Source: Streptomyces tagetis
GTDB taxonomy: Bacteria > Actinomycetota > Actinomycetes > Streptomycetales > Streptomycetaceae
NCBI RefSeq assembly: GCF_018069565.1
Contig: NZ_JAGPNL010000002.1
Location: 1 to 64,000 of the forward strand
DNA length: 64,000 nt
Direction of reading: 5' to 3'
The notes beneath the pieces are model-generated. The model saw only the letters and a program-made list of their open reading frames with translations, had not been told where the DNA came from and made no database searches. A program made the translations under genes and the position numbers. This document shows positions 26,174-35,298 of this stretch, in pieces (the stretch's first letter is position 1; each line of letters starts with the position of its first letter).

Positions 26174-27640
26174 TCAGCGGCGGCGCAGGGTCAGACCCCT
26201 CCTGGCGAGGGTCTTCGTCAGGACGTAATAGGCGAGGTGGGTACGGGGCCACTGGGTGACGTTCGCCCCCGAGGGCGTGTGGTAGTAGTTGTTGCACCCC
26301 GCCTCCATCGCCGAGGCCCGCTTGCCGAACTGCCTGTCCAGCCAGCGCACATACCGCTCCAGCGCGGCCGGCTCGGTCTCCACCCGCGCCTCCTTGCGCC
26401 GCGCCGCCCGGATCGCGCGGGCCGCCATCTCCGCCTGGCGCTCCAACTGGGCGATGATCGAGAAACCGCCGTTGGTGTTCGGCCCGTAGAGGATGAAGAA
26501 GTTCGGGAACTCCGGCACCGTCACCCCGAGGAACGCCCGCGGACGGTCGCCCCAGTACTCCTGGAGGTCCCTGCCGCCGGTGCCGGTCACGGTGAACGCG
26601 GACAGGAAACGGGTCGGCTGGAAGCCGGTGCTGAGGATCAGCACGTCCACCTCCCGCTCCTCGCCGAGCACGTCGACCACGCCCTTCGGCGTCACCGACC
26701 GCACCGGATGCGGGACCAGCTCCACATGCGGCTCGTTGAACGCCGGGTAGTAACTCGACGCGTAGATAGGCCGCTTGCAGCCCCACGGGTACTCCGGCGT
26801 CAGCGCCCGCCGGGTCTCGGGGTCCCGTATCGCCCGGTCCAGGTAGCCGAGGCACAGCTCGCGCATCCGCCGCTGCGCCCGGCTCCCGGCGTCGTACGCC
26901 CGGAACCGGCCCATCGACTGGGCGAACAGCGCGTACCGGTAGAGCCTGCGGTACAGCGGCCGGCGCCGGAACCGCTCCCGCTCGGCCGCGCTGAACGCCC
27001 GCTCCCCCTTGGGCTCCACCCAGCCCGGCTCCCGCTGGTGCACGTAGAGGTGGGCCACCCGGTCCGCGATGGCCGGCACCACCTGCACGGCGGTCGAACC
27101 GGTGCCGACCACCGCCACCCGCTTGCCCTCCAGCTCCACCGAGTGGTCCCAGCGCGCGGTGTGGAAGGACTCGCCGGCGAACTCCTCCAGCCCCGGCCAC
27201 TCGGGGTACCTCGGTACGTTCAGCAGCCCCACGGCGCTGATCACGAACCGGGCGTGGAGCGTCCCGGAGCCGGTCTCCACCCGGTAGTGGCCCTCGCTCT
27301 CCTGCCAGCGCACCGCCTCCACGCGGGTGCCCAGCCGGATGTGCCCGCGCAGCCCGAAGCGGTCCACGGTCGCCTCCGCGTACCGCTGGAGCTCCGGCTG
27401 CCCGGCGTGGGTGCGCGGCCAGTCGTGCGGCATGAAGGAGAACGAGTAGGCGTGCGAGGGGATGTCCACCTCACAGCCGGGATAGCGGTTGTCCCACCAG
27501 GTGCCGCCGATCCCCTCGGACTGTTCGAGGATGACGAAGTCGCTCACCCCCGACCGCAGCAGCTTGACGGCGGCGGCGATCCCGCCGAATCCGCTTCCGA
27601 TGATGACGACGCCGGTGGTCTCGGCGGGTGCTGCGCCCAT
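26174..27640 (-). CDS. flavin-containing (Baeyer-Villiger type) monooxygenase
   Basis: A 488-residue FAD/NADPH monooxygenase. It has GSGFGGIAAAVKLLRSG for FAD, the Baeyer-Villiger fingerprint FAGESFHTARW (FxGxxxHxxxW), and a second dinucleotide motif VVGTGSTAVQ for NADPH. Such enzymes turn ketones into esters or lactones. It is the last gene of the minus arm of the IclR-controlled block, 60 bases after the AhpD-like gene, and its product could feed the esterases and lactonases on either side. Confidence 0.9.
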   Translation of the reverse strand: MGAAPAETTGVVIIGSGFGGIAAAVKLLRSGVSDFVILEQSEGIGGTWWDNRYPGCEVDIPSHAYSFSFMPHDWPRTHAGQPELQRYAEATVDRFGLRGHIRLGTRVEAVRWQESEGHYRVETGSGTLHARFVISAVGLLNVPRYPEWPGLEEFAGESFHTARWDHSVELEGKRVAVVGTGSTAVQVVPAIADRVAHLYVHQREPGWVEPKGERAFSAAERERFRRRPLYRRLYRYALFAQSMGRFRAYDAGSRAQRRMRELCLGYLDRAIRDPETRRALTPEYPWGCKRPIYASSYYPAFNEPHVELVPHPVRSVTPKGVVDVLGEEREVDVLILSTGFQPTRFLSAFTVTGTGGRDLQEYWGDRPRAFLGVTVPEFPNFFILYGPNTNGGFSIIAQLERQAEMAARAIRAARRKEARVETEPAALERYVRWLDRQFGKRASAMEAGCNNYYHTPSGANVTQWPRTHLAYYVLTKTLARRGLTLRRR

Positions 27641-27700
27641 GCGGTGGTGCTCCCTTCCAATCGGCGCGGCCGGGCCGGCCGCGCCGGCCGTCTCGTGTGG

Positions 27701-28279
27701 TCAGCCGCCGGCCGGCGGCACGATCGCGTACGCGCCGAGCTGATAGGCCAGCAGGGTGTAGAAGCCGGTCAGGGTGACCGCCTCGAACAGCCCCTTGGGG
27801 CCGAGCACGGCGAGGGCCTCCGCGTGGGAGGCGTCGTCGAGCCGGCCGTCCGCGAGCAGGGTGCGGGCCACGCGGTGGGTGCACCGTTCCTCCGGTCCGG
27901 CCGAGGCCGGGGTCCGCCCGGCGCACAGCTCCTCGGTCTCCTCGGCGGTGAACCCGGCGCGGGCGGCCCCGAGCCGGTGCGCGTACTTCTCGAAGACGCT
28001 GTCGTGGTGGTGCGCGACGGTGAGGATCACCGTCTCCTTGCAGCGCGCGGAGAGGGTGAGGTCGTAGCTGACCGTGGCCCCGAGCCGTTCCAGGGCGGTG
28101 CCCAGCGGCGGGTGGAGCAGCCAGGTGGCGGCCGGGCCGTTGAGCCGGCCGGACGGGCCGGTCAGCGGGAACGCGGGAGGGCGTTCGGCACGGCGGCCGT
28201 GGACCAGCTCCCGGTACAGGGCCAGGGCGTCGGCGTCCAGCGCTCCGGGGTCGGCGCAGCCGCCCAGTCGCTCGCTCAT
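27701..28279 (-). CDS. carboxymuconolactone decarboxylase (AhpD-like) family protein
   Basis: A 192-residue all-helical protein whose middle carries the CMD domain signature (LSARCKETVILTVAHHHDS then AHRLGAARAGFT). The family includes 4-carboxymuconolactone decarboxylase and AhpD-type peroxidases. The CxxC of true AhpD is absent, so redox activity is unlikely. The ATG overlaps the cupin gene's stop (ATGA). It is one of three CMD-family genes in this regulon. Confidence 0.8.
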   Translation of the reverse strand: MSERLGGCADPGALDADALALYRELVHGRRAERPPAFPLTGPSGRLNGPAATWLLHPPLGTALERLGATVSYDLTLSARCKETVILTVAHHHDSVFEKYAHRLGAARAGFTAEETEELCAGRTPASAGPEERCTHRVARTLLADGRLDDASHAEALAVLGPKGLFEAVTLTGFYTLLAYQLGAYAIVPPAGG

Positions 28280-29199
28280 CCCTGGTCCGGCATCGGGTAG
28301 TCGTCGGCGTTGAGGACCCAGCCCGGCATCCGGGAGAAGTCGGCGCGGGGCGGGGAGAAGAGGTCGAGCAGGTGGTTGACGCCCGCGCCGGTGCCCTGGC
28401 TGGTGTGCACGACGGTCGGCGGGATGACGGTCAGGGACGGCGCCTGGCACGTGAGGTGCTGGTCCTCGCGCCACTCGGAGAGGTCGGTGGTCCAGGGCCA
28501 GCGCAGGTGGTGGGTGTAGTCGCCGTCGATGACGAGGGAGAACTGCTCGAAGTCGTCGTGCGTGTGGGGCGAGAGCCGGGTCGTGTCGCGGGGGCCGCTG
28601 CGGCGGTGCGGCACGTTCACCATGAACGAGGAGCAGCGGAAGATGCGGAAGGGCGGGTTCTCCAGCCCGGGGACGTCGAGCCGGTAGGTGCGCACCCGGT
28701 GGCCGCCGACCGGCTCGGGCCACGGCGTCAGCGGGGTGACGTGCGGGTGCGCGGTGGCGTAGGAGTCGGCGTTGACGGCGCGGGCGGCCAGCTCGGCGCA
28801 GCGGGTGGTGCCGAGGGTGACGGCCCGGCCCCGGCCGCGCAGGGTGATCTCCGCGGCGCCGGGCGGCAGGAAGGTCAGGGTGTGGCCGGCGATCTCGGTG
28901 CGCTCGCCGCCCGTCTCCACCACCGCGCCGACCGTGTCCTCGGGCAGCAGCAGGGCGTGCTCGTCGGGGCCGGCGGGCAGGGCGACGGTGGTCTCGTCCG
29001 CGACCTCGGTGTAGCCGACGACCAGGTTCTGTCCGCGGGCGAACCAGGTGCGCCCGCCGTCGCCGGTGGAGTGCGGGGGCACATCGGGGAAGGGCACGTA
29101 CTCGGCCGGGGCCGCCTGTCCGGTGGCGCGGGCGGGGGCGGGGGTGCCGTCGCCGGCCTGCCGCAGGGCCGCTCGGGCGTCGCTGGCGTGGTAGACCAT
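28276..29199 (-). CDS. cupin-like protein of unknown function
   Basis: A 307-residue protein I do not recognise at family level. The C-terminal half has a cupin-type metal site (SPHTHDDFEQFSLVIDGDY, then TVIPPTVVHTSQG with a further His), and the N-terminal half resembles a decayed second barrel, like the 5-deoxy-glucuronate isomerase layout. The start is ATG 29199 with GAGAGGA ahead; the frame extends far upstream as an artefact. It lies between the aldolase and the CMD gene, so it probably acts on an oxo- or sugar-acid intermediate. Confidence 0.7.
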   Translation of the reverse strand: MVYHASDARAALRQAGDGTPAPARATGQAAPAEYVPFPDVPPHSTGDGGRTWFARGQNLVVGYTEVADETTVALPAGPDEHALLLPEDTVGAVVETGGERTEIAGHTLTFLPPGAAEITLRGRGRAVTLGTTRCAELAARAVNADSYATAHPHVTPLTPWPEPVGGHRVRTYRLDVPGLENPPFRIFRCSSFMVNVPHRRSGPRDTTRLSPHTHDDFEQFSLVIDGDYTHHLRWPWTTDLSEWREDQHLTCQAPSLTVIPPTVVHTSQGTGAGVNHLLDLFSPPRADFSRMPGWVLNADDYPMPDQG

Positions 29200-29234
29200 G
29201 TCGTTCCTCTCGGGGTGGTGCGGGGCGGTGGGGT

Positions 29235-30014
29235 TCAGTGGCCGCGGGCGGTGCGGACGCCGGCCCGGGTGTCGCCGCAGAGCTGCCGGGCGGCCTGCCC
29301 GAACAGGTGGGCGTCGTTGCCGACCATGACGAAGGAGTAGCCGCGGGCCGCGGCGCGGGCGGCGGCGTCGGCGTCGCGGACGGCGGTGCCGCAGGGCAGG
29401 GAGCGGGCGGCGGCCTCGCGGAGCAGGCCGTCGGCCATCCGGGTCAGCTCGGGGGAGCCGGGCGGCAGGCCGGTGGCGAGCGACAGGTCCCCGGGGCCGA
29501 GGAAGACGGCGTTCAGTCCGGGGGTGTCGAGGATGGCCGCCGCCTCGTCCAGGGCGCCGGGGTCCTCCAACTGCGGGATGCGCAGGATGTCCCTCTCGCC
29601 GTGCTCCAGGTAGTCGGCGGTGGTGTCGAGGCCCCAGGCCCCGGCGCGGGAGGTGGTGCCGAGGCCGCGGTCGCCGTGGGGCGGGAAGCGCATGCCGGAG
29701 ATCGCGGCGGCGGCCTGCTCGGCGCTGCCGACGCGGGGGACCAGGATGCCGTCGGCGCCCAGGTCCAGCACGCGCTGGATGTGACTGCCGCTGCGGTCGG
29801 GGACCCGGACCAGGACGTGCAGGCCCAGCGCCTGGGCCAGCGTGGTCATGCGGTAGACGGCCTCCAGGGTCATGGGGCTGTGCTCCATGTCGGCCACGAG
29901 GAAGTCGAATCCGGCGCGGGCCAGCAGTTCGGTGGTCTCCAGGGCCGGGATCTTCACCCAGGTGCCGATCAGGGGCGTCCGGGAGGGGTCGGAGAGACGT
30001 TCGAGCATGTGCAT
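29235..30014 (-). CDS. HpcH/HpaI-type aldolase
   Basis: Class II pyruvate aldolase fold, 259 residues. It has an N-terminal GTWVKIPALETTELLARAG, FLVADMEHSPM, a central GADGILVPRV, and metal-binding acids in PQLEDPGALDE and FLGPGDLSLATG. Such enzymes release pyruvate (or glyoxylate) from 4-hydroxy-2-oxo acids. The start could be ATG 30014 or ATG 30008. It is first gene of the minus arm, behind a strong promoter shared with the IclR gene. Confidence 0.88.
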   Translation of the reverse strand: MHMLERLSDPSRTPLIGTWVKIPALETTELLARAGFDFLVADMEHSPMTLEAVYRMTTLAQALGLHVLVRVPDRSGSHIQRVLDLGADGILVPRVGSAEQAAAAISGMRFPPHGDRGLGTTSRAGAWGLDTTADYLEHGERDILRIPQLEDPGALDEAAAILDTPGLNAVFLGPGDLSLATGLPPGSPELTRMADGLLREAAARSLPCGTAVRDADAAARAAARGYSFVMVGNDAHLFGQAARQLCGDTRAGVRTARGH

Positions 30015-30216
30015 GGGCGGTGTGCCTTCTTCCGGAACGGGGCCGGGATGCGGGAGGAGGGGTACGGGGCGTGCCTCGCGTGGGCCGGGACCGGCGTACG
30101 GGGGCGACTCGGGACGGCGGTGTTCGGTGGCTCGGGGTGGCGGTGTTCGCGCCGGAGGGCCCGGAGCCGAGGGCCCCGGGGCCGCCGTGGGGGCCCGGGT
30201 CCGGACCCTCCAGACG

Positions 30217-30254
30217 TCCCGTAAAGCGGGATGAAATTCCTGCTATGCGGGAAT
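30217..30254. promoter_or_regulatory. two inverted repeats, probable IclR operators
   Basis: TCCCG-TAAAG-CGGGA (30217-30231) and, five bases on, ATTCCTGC-TAT-GCGGGAAT (30236-30254, one mismatch) lie just downstream of the minus-strand -10 box, in the leader of the aldolase operon. Both share CGGGA. The whole gap 30015-30446 (432 bases) otherwise holds GC-rich DNA without a gene and the two promoters listed separately. Confidence 0.6.
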
Positions 30255-30262
30255 GGCTTTGC

Positions 30263-30292
30263 AAGCTAGGTTCGCCGGACGGGTTCTGTCAA
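30263..30292 (-). promoter_or_regulatory. promoter of the aldolase-cupin-CMD-monooxygenase arm
   Basis: On the minus strand a consensus TTGACA (30292-30287), an 18-base spacer and TAGCTT (30268-30263) make one of the best promoters in the window. Transcription would start near 30256 and run over the two inverted repeats toward the aldolase gene. Confidence 0.7.
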
Positions 30293-30353
30293 GGGGGTGC
30301 GCAGCACCTCCGCCCGACCCGCCGGCCGGGCGAAATGGTCCGCTTCCGACGTC

Positions 30354-30384
30354 TTGACAGCCTCGGGTGAGGCTGCCTTAGAGT
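30354..30384 (+). promoter_or_regulatory. promoter of the IclR/ABC arm with embedded operator
   Basis: TTGACA (30354-30359) is followed by TTAGAG/TAGAGT at 30378-30384 (18-19-base spacer). The palindrome CAGCCTC-GGGT-GAGGCTG (30358-30375) overlaps the -35 and fills the spacer, an ideal place for a repressor. Autoregulation by the IclR protein encoded 63 bases on is likely. Confidence 0.65.
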
Positions 30385-30446
30385 CCGCCGTACCGCATTG
30401 AAGAACGGCTGACCCGCGATACGGGACAGCAGAGGGGAAGGCAGAG

Positions 30447-31226
30447 ATGTCCGGTGCGTCGCGCAAACCGTCCGCCCACGGCGTGGAGACGCCCACGGGC
30501 GACATCCAGGTGATCGCCCGCACCGTCCAGCTCCTCAGACGCCTCAACGAGGACGGGGCCATCGATCTGGCCCACGCCGCCAAGGAGTTGGGCGTCGGCA
30601 AGTCCACCGCCCACCGCTATCTGGCCTCGATGGAGACCCACGGACTGCTCCAGCGGCTCGACCGGGTCCGCTACGAGGTCGGCCCCCTGCTCGCCGAACT
30701 CGGCATCACCGCCCTCACCCGCCTCGGGGTCGTCGACCTCGCCCGGCCGGTGATGGAGGAACTGAGCCACCGCGTCCGCCACACCGTGGTGCTCAGCATC
30801 TGGAACGGCCACGCCCCCGTCGTGGCCGAGGTCCACGAGGACGCCAGCCGCACCGCGCACGTGTCGATCCGCAGAGGCAGCACCCTGCGGCCCAACACCG
30901 CGCAGGCGGCCCTCTTCGCGGCCTACCCCGACAAGTGCTACCACCGCCCCGGCGGCCCGGTCACCGCGCTCACCGAGGCGGAGACCGCCGCCATCCACCG
31001 CACCTGTGTCTCGGTGCGCACCAGTGACGAGGAGGGGGTGAGGGCCGTGGCCACCCCCGTGTGGGGCGGCAGCGGCCGGCTGGTGGCCTCGCTCGCGGTC
31101 GTCGGCATCGCCCAACTCGTCCCCGAAGAAGACGACAGTCCGGTCGCACAGGCGCTCACCGCCGCCGCGGCCACCCTCCAGCGGGAGCTGACGGACCCGC
31201 TGGTCCACGACGTGGAGTCCGGCTGA
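30447..31226 (+). CDS. IclR-family regulator of the divergent catabolic block
   Basis: A 259-residue IclR protein: N-terminal winged helix (LLRRLNEDGAIDLAHAAKEL, then VGKSTAHRYLASMETHGLL) and a C-terminal GAF-like effector domain (GSTLRPNTAQAALFAAYP, VATPVWGGSGRLVASLAV). The ATG at 30447 has GGGAAGG ahead. It sits at the hinge of two divergent operons whose promoters both carry palindromes. Its effector is unknown and is probably the compound imported by the ABC system that follows. Confidence 0.92.
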   Translation: MSGASRKPSAHGVETPTGDIQVIARTVQLLRRLNEDGAIDLAHAAKELGVGKSTAHRYLASMETHGLLQRLDRVRYEVGPLLAELGITALTRLGVVDLARPVMEELSHRVRHTVVLSIWNGHAPVVAEVHEDASRTAHVSIRRGSTLRPNTAQAALFAAYPDKCYHRPGGPVTALTEAETAAIHRTCVSVRTSDEEGVRAVATPVWGGSGRLVASLAVVGIAQLVPEEDDSPVAQALTAAAATLQRELTDPLVHDVESG

Positions 31227-31291
31227 GGCTTCGGACCCGCCCCCCCCGGGGCGGACCGCCGCGGACCGGCCGACACGGCCCGATCCGACAA

Positions 31292-31319
31292 GGGCGGAGC
31301 GCAAGGACGCCCTCCGCCC
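31292..31319 (+). terminator. hairpin between regulator and transporter genes
   Basis: GGGCGGAG (31292-31299) and CTCCGCCC (31312-31319) pair perfectly around 12 bases, in the 108-base gap after the IclR gene and just before the ribosome site of the substrate-binding protein. It could attenuate or end the regulator transcript. Confidence 0.45.
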
Positions 31320-31334
31320 GAGAAAGGCAGCACC

Positions 31335-32405
31335 ATGAGGAGACGCTTCACCCGCGCCAGAGGCGTGCAGCTCGCCGCCCTGTTCGCCGCCGGCTCGCTC
31401 ATGCTGGCCGGCTGTGGCTCCGACAAGGGCCAGAACTCCTCAGGCCCCCAGACCCTGACCTGGGCGAGCACCGGAGGACAGTTCCAGGACAACGAGATCG
31501 AGGCCCTGCAGAAGCCGTTCACCGAGAAGACCGGCACCAAGTTCAAGAACGTCAGCCCGGCCGACCCCGCGCAGGTGCGCGCCATGGTCGAGTCCGGCCG
31601 GCCCGTGTGGGACCTCGCCAACATGAGCTGGATCTACGCCGGCGCCTACTGCGACAAGTTCTACGAGAAGCTCGACCACCGCGACCTCGACCGCAGCCTC
31701 TTCCCCGAGGGCACCACCGGCGACTGCTTCGTCCCCACCTACCGCTTCGCCAACGTCTTCGCCTACAACGCGGACCTCTACAAGGGCGAACAGCCCGACA
31801 ACATCAAGGACTTCTTCGACACCAAGCGCTTCCCCGGCAAGCGCATCGTCTTCGACTACCCGAAGAACGGCCTGCTGGAGTCCGCCCTGGTCGCCGACGG
31901 CGTCGACCCCAAGGACCTCTACCCGCTCGACGTCGAGCGCGCCCTGCGCAAGCTGGACACCATCAAGGACCAACTGGTCTTCGCGCCCAGCTACGGCGCC
32001 GTCCAGCAGATGCTGGTCGACAAGCAGGCGGCCATGGTCATCACCGTGACCGCGCGCGCCATCGCCACCGCCGAGTCCGGCGCCAACCTCAAGGCCGTGT
32101 GGGACTTCAACACCACCGACATCGGCGCCCTCGTCATCCCCAAGGGCACCCCGCGCGCCGATCTGGCGCAGGACGCCATCGCCTTCGCCATCGAGCCTGA
32201 GCAGGCCAAGGCGTACGCCGCGCTGACCGGCACCGCGCCGGCCCGCACCGACGTGGACATCGAGTCCATCGACTACAGCGACGTACAGAAGTCCTTCAAC
32301 GCCTTCCTGCCCGACCGGGGCCGCCTGGCGGAGCAGGACAAGAAGTGGTGGATCGAGAACACCGACAAGGTCCTCGAACGCTGGACCGAATGGAAGATCG
32401 GCTGA
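31335..32405 (+). CDS. ABC transporter substrate-binding lipoprotein, polyamine/opine type
   Basis: A 356-residue extracellular binding protein with a basic n-region, a hydrophobic h-region and the lipobox LMLAGCGS, lipid-anchored at about Cys26. The mature part is of the PotD/spermidine-putrescine class (LTWASTGGQFQDNEIEAL, AMVESGRPVWDLANM, KDFFDTKRFPGK). The class also binds opines, thiamine, phosphonates and small acids. The ATG follows AAAGG. It heads a full importer with the fused permease and ATPase next to it. Confidence 0.9.
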   Translation: MRRRFTRARGVQLAALFAAGSLMLAGCGSDKGQNSSGPQTLTWASTGGQFQDNEIEALQKPFTEKTGTKFKNVSPADPAQVRAMVESGRPVWDLANMSWIYAGAYCDKFYEKLDHRDLDRSLFPEGTTGDCFVPTYRFANVFAYNADLYKGEQPDNIKDFFDTKRFPGKRIVFDYPKNGLLESALVADGVDPKDLYPLDVERALRKLDTIKDQLVFAPSYGAVQQMLVDKQAAMVITVTARAIATAESGANLKAVWDFNTTDIGALVIPKGTPRADLAQDAIAFAIEPEQAKAYAALTGTAPARTDVDIESIDYSDVQKSFNAFLPDRGRLAEQDKKWWIENTDKVLERWTEWKIG

Positions 32406-32409
32406 CGCC

Positions 32410-34122
32410 ATGACGACCGCGACCGTCACCCGTGGGTCGCCGGACACCGCCCGGCCGGTCCGGGGCGCCGAAGGGCGCAACCGGACCGCCGCGGCGCTGC
32501 TCCTGCTCCCCGCCCTCATCGCCCTCCTGCTGCTCTTCGTCCTCCCGATGATCAGCGTGGCCGTGCGCAGCGTGACCGAGCCCCAGGCCGGACTGGGCAA
32601 CTACATCGGCCTGTTCACGGACGGCTACACCCTGCGCGTCCTCGGCCGGACCCTGCTGGTCGCCCTGATCGTGGCCGTGGCCGGGCTGCTCGTCGCCTAC
32701 CCGTACGCCTACGCGATGACCCTGGCCGGGCCGGTCGGCCGGGCCCTGCTGGTCACCGTGGTGCTGGTGCCGTTCTGGACCAGCATGCTCGCCCGCAACT
32801 ACGCCTGGCTGGTCCTGCTCCAGGACGGCGGTCTCATCCAGCGCTTCTCGCGCACGGTGGGGCTGGGCGACGAACCGCTGTTCGGCACGACGGCCGGCGT
32901 CGCCCTCTCCATGACCCAGGTGCTCCTGCCCTTCCTGGTCCTGCCGCTCTACAGCTCCATGCAGCAGATCGACCGCCGGCTGCTGGACGCCGGGCAGAGC
33001 CTCGGGGCGAGCCGGCTGCGCAGCTTCCGCAAGATCTACCTGCCGCTGTCGATGCCCGGTGTCATGGCCGGCACCTCCCTGGTCTTCGTGCTGGCCCTCG
33101 GCTTCTACGTGACCCCGGCCCTGCTGGGCTCCCCGCAGAACGCGATGATCGCCCAGATCATCAACGTCCGGGCCCGTGACCGGCTCGACTTCGGCGGCGC
33201 CGGCGCCATGGGCATCTTCGTCCTGGTCGTGACCCTGCTCGTGATGGGTCTCGCCCAGCGGATTGCCAAGGGGCGCACCCTCAGCTCCGTACCGGGCGTC
33301 GCCGCCCCGGCCCGGCCCGCGGGGCCCGGCGGGGGCGGGTCCGGACCGTGGCTGCGGCTCTACACCGTCCTGGTCGGCTTCCTGCTCACCGCGCCGACCC
33401 TGGTCGTCATCCCGATGAGCCTCTCGGCCGGCACCACCTTCCGGTTCCCGCCCGAGGAGTGGTCCACGCGCTGGTACGACAACCTGGCGCACTCGCCGGC
33501 CTGGACCGAGTCCATCGGCAACTCGCTCCAGGTGGCCCTGGTGAGCGCGCTCGCCGCGACCGTGCTGGGCACCGCGGCGGCGATGGGACTGCAACGGCTC
33601 GGCCCGCGCTCGCGCGGCGTCCTGTTCGGGCTGCTGCTCTCCCCGCTGATCGTGCCGAACATCCTGGTCGCGCTGGTCATCTTCGCCGCCTTCCTGCGGC
33701 TCGGGCTCAACGGCACCCTCGGCGGGATCATGCTGGCGCACACCGCGCTCGCCCTGCCGTACGTGGTGATCGCGGTCTTCGCCCGGCTCCAGGGCATGGA
33801 CCCCCGGCTGGCCACGGCCGCGTCGGGCCTGGGCGCCCGGCCCTGGTCGGTCTTCCGGCGGGTGACCCTGCCGCAGGCCCTGCCGGGCGTGCTCTCCGGA
33901 GCGGTCCTCGCCTTCGTCACCTCCCTGGACGAGGTCGTCGTCGCGCTCTTCCTCCAGGCACCGGGGGTCTTCACCCTCCCCGTCCAGATGTTCAACAGCG
34001 TCACCATCCAGATCGACCCGACCATCTCGGCCGCGTCGAGCGTGATGGTCATCCTGGTCAGCGTTCCCATCCTGCTCGCCCAACTGGTGGGCGCACGCCG
34101 CGGAAAGGCAGGCACCCGGTGA
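32410..34122 (+). CDS. ABC transporter permease, two fused permease domains
   Basis: A 570-residue membrane protein in which PotB-like (residues about 1-285) and PotC-like (about 315-570) permeases are joined by a Gly/Pro-rich linker (PARPAGPGGGGSGPW). Each half has six or so helices and its own EAA loop for the ATPase: LGASRLRSFRKIYLPLSMPG and LGARPWSVFRRVTLPQALPG. These are normally two genes. It starts five bases after the lipoprotein stop without a clear ribosome site and overlaps the ATPase start. Confidence 0.92.
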   Translation: MTTATVTRGSPDTARPVRGAEGRNRTAAALLLLPALIALLLLFVLPMISVAVRSVTEPQAGLGNYIGLFTDGYTLRVLGRTLLVALIVAVAGLLVAYPYAYAMTLAGPVGRALLVTVVLVPFWTSMLARNYAWLVLLQDGGLIQRFSRTVGLGDEPLFGTTAGVALSMTQVLLPFLVLPLYSSMQQIDRRLLDAGQSLGASRLRSFRKIYLPLSMPGVMAGTSLVFVLALGFYVTPALLGSPQNAMIAQIINVRARDRLDFGGAGAMGIFVLVVTLLVMGLAQRIAKGRTLSSVPGVAAPARPAGPGGGGSGPWLRLYTVLVGFLLTAPTLVVIPMSLSAGTTFRFPPEEWSTRWYDNLAHSPAWTESIGNSLQVALVSALAATVLGTAAAMGLQRLGPRSRGVLFGLLLSPLIVPNILVALVIFAAFLRLGLNGTLGGIMLAHTALALPYVVIAVFARLQGMDPRLATAASGLGARPWSVFRRVTLPQALPGVLSGAVLAFVTSLDEVVVALFLQAPGVFTLPVQMFNSVTIQIDPTISAASSVMVILVSVPILLAQLVGARRGKAGTR

Positions 34123-35261
34123 GGATTCCCGTACTCGGCACCGACAGGCAGACACGTCGGCCCGCCTCCGAAGCGGCGCCCCCGGCCGCACCGCCGGCGG
34201 CCGGCGGCCGCATCCGGCTCGACGGACTGGGGAAACGTTTCGGCTCCGGTGCGATGGCCGTCTCGGGCGTCGATCTCGACATCGCCCCGGGCGAGTTCAT
34301 CACCCTGCTCGGGCCCAGCGGCTCGGGCAAGACCACCACCCTCAACATGATCGCCGGGTTCACCGACCCGAGCGAGGGCCGCATCCTCCTCAACGACCAG
34401 GACATCTCCCCGCTCCCGCCGCACCGCCGCAACTTCGGCATGGTGTTCCAGAGCTACGCGCTCTTCCCGCACCTGACCGTCGCGCAGAACATCGCCTTCC
34501 CGCTGCGGGAACGCCGGCTGGACCGGGCCGAGATCACCCGCCGGGTCGGCGAGGTCGTCGAACTCACCGACCTGCGCGGCAAGGAGAACCGGCGCCCGCA
34601 CGAACTCTCCGGCGGCCAGCAGCAGCGCGTCGCCCTCGCCCGCGCGGTCGTCTTCTCGCCCAGCGTGCTCCTGCTCGACGAACCGCTGAGCGCCCTGGAC
34701 CGCAAGCTCCGCCAGTCCCTGCAACGGGAGATCAAGCGGCTCCACGACGAACTGCGCCTCACCTTCGTCTTCGTCACCCACGACCAGGACGAGGCGATGA
34801 CCCTCTCCGACCGCATCGCCGTCTTCCGGGAGGGCCGGCTCGACGCCGTCGGCACCCCCGACGGCCTCTACCACGACCCCGGGACCCGGTTCGTCGCCCA
34901 GTTCCTCGGCGAGTCCAACCTCTTCGAGGGCACCGCGGGCCCCGACGGCTACCGCTGGCGCGACCGTGTCTGGCCGCTGGGCCGCGGCGCCGCCGGCACC
35001 GAGGGCCGCCACCTGGTGGTCCGCCCCGAGAAGCTCGGCGTGATCCCGGCCGCCGACCCCGTCCCGTCCGGCCACAGCACCGCCCCCGCCACCGTCACCG
35101 ACGTCTCCTTCTACGGCACCTACCAGCGCGTCGAACTCCGCTACGACGACGAGAGCCCCGGGTGCGTGGTCCGGCCCGCCCAGGCCACCCCGTCCGTCAC
35201 CGCCGGCGAAGCCGTCCTGGCGCACTGGCGCCCCGAGGACCAGGTGTTCGTCACCCCCTGA
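34119..35261 (+). CDS. ABC transporter ATP-binding protein
   Basis: A 380-residue ATPase of the PotA/CysA class. It has Walker A GPSGSGKTTT, signature LSGGQQQR, Walker B LLLLDEPLSALD and H-loop FVFVTHDQDEAM, with a C-terminal TOBE-type domain from about residue 280. The start is GTG 34119 overlapping the permease stop (GTGA). The first 30 residues are a Pro/Ala-rich extension before the ATPase core begins at RIRLDGLGKRF. Confidence 0.93.
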   Translation: MRIPVLGTDRQTRRPASEAAPPAAPPAAGGRIRLDGLGKRFGSGAMAVSGVDLDIAPGEFITLLGPSGSGKTTTLNMIAGFTDPSEGRILLNDQDISPLPPHRRNFGMVFQSYALFPHLTVAQNIAFPLRERRLDRAEITRRVGEVVELTDLRGKENRRPHELSGGQQQRVALARAVVFSPSVLLLDEPLSALDRKLRQSLQREIKRLHDELRLTFVFVTHDQDEAMTLSDRIAVFREGRLDAVGTPDGLYHDPGTRFVAQFLGESNLFEGTAGPDGYRWRDRVWPLGRGAAGTEGRHLVVRPEKLGVIPAADPVPSGHSTAPATVTDVSFYGTYQRVELRYDDESPGCVVRPAQATPSVTAGEAVLAHWRPEDQVFVTP

Positions 35262-35298
35262 ACCGCCCACCGACCGACCCGTACCGCCAGGAGCCCCC

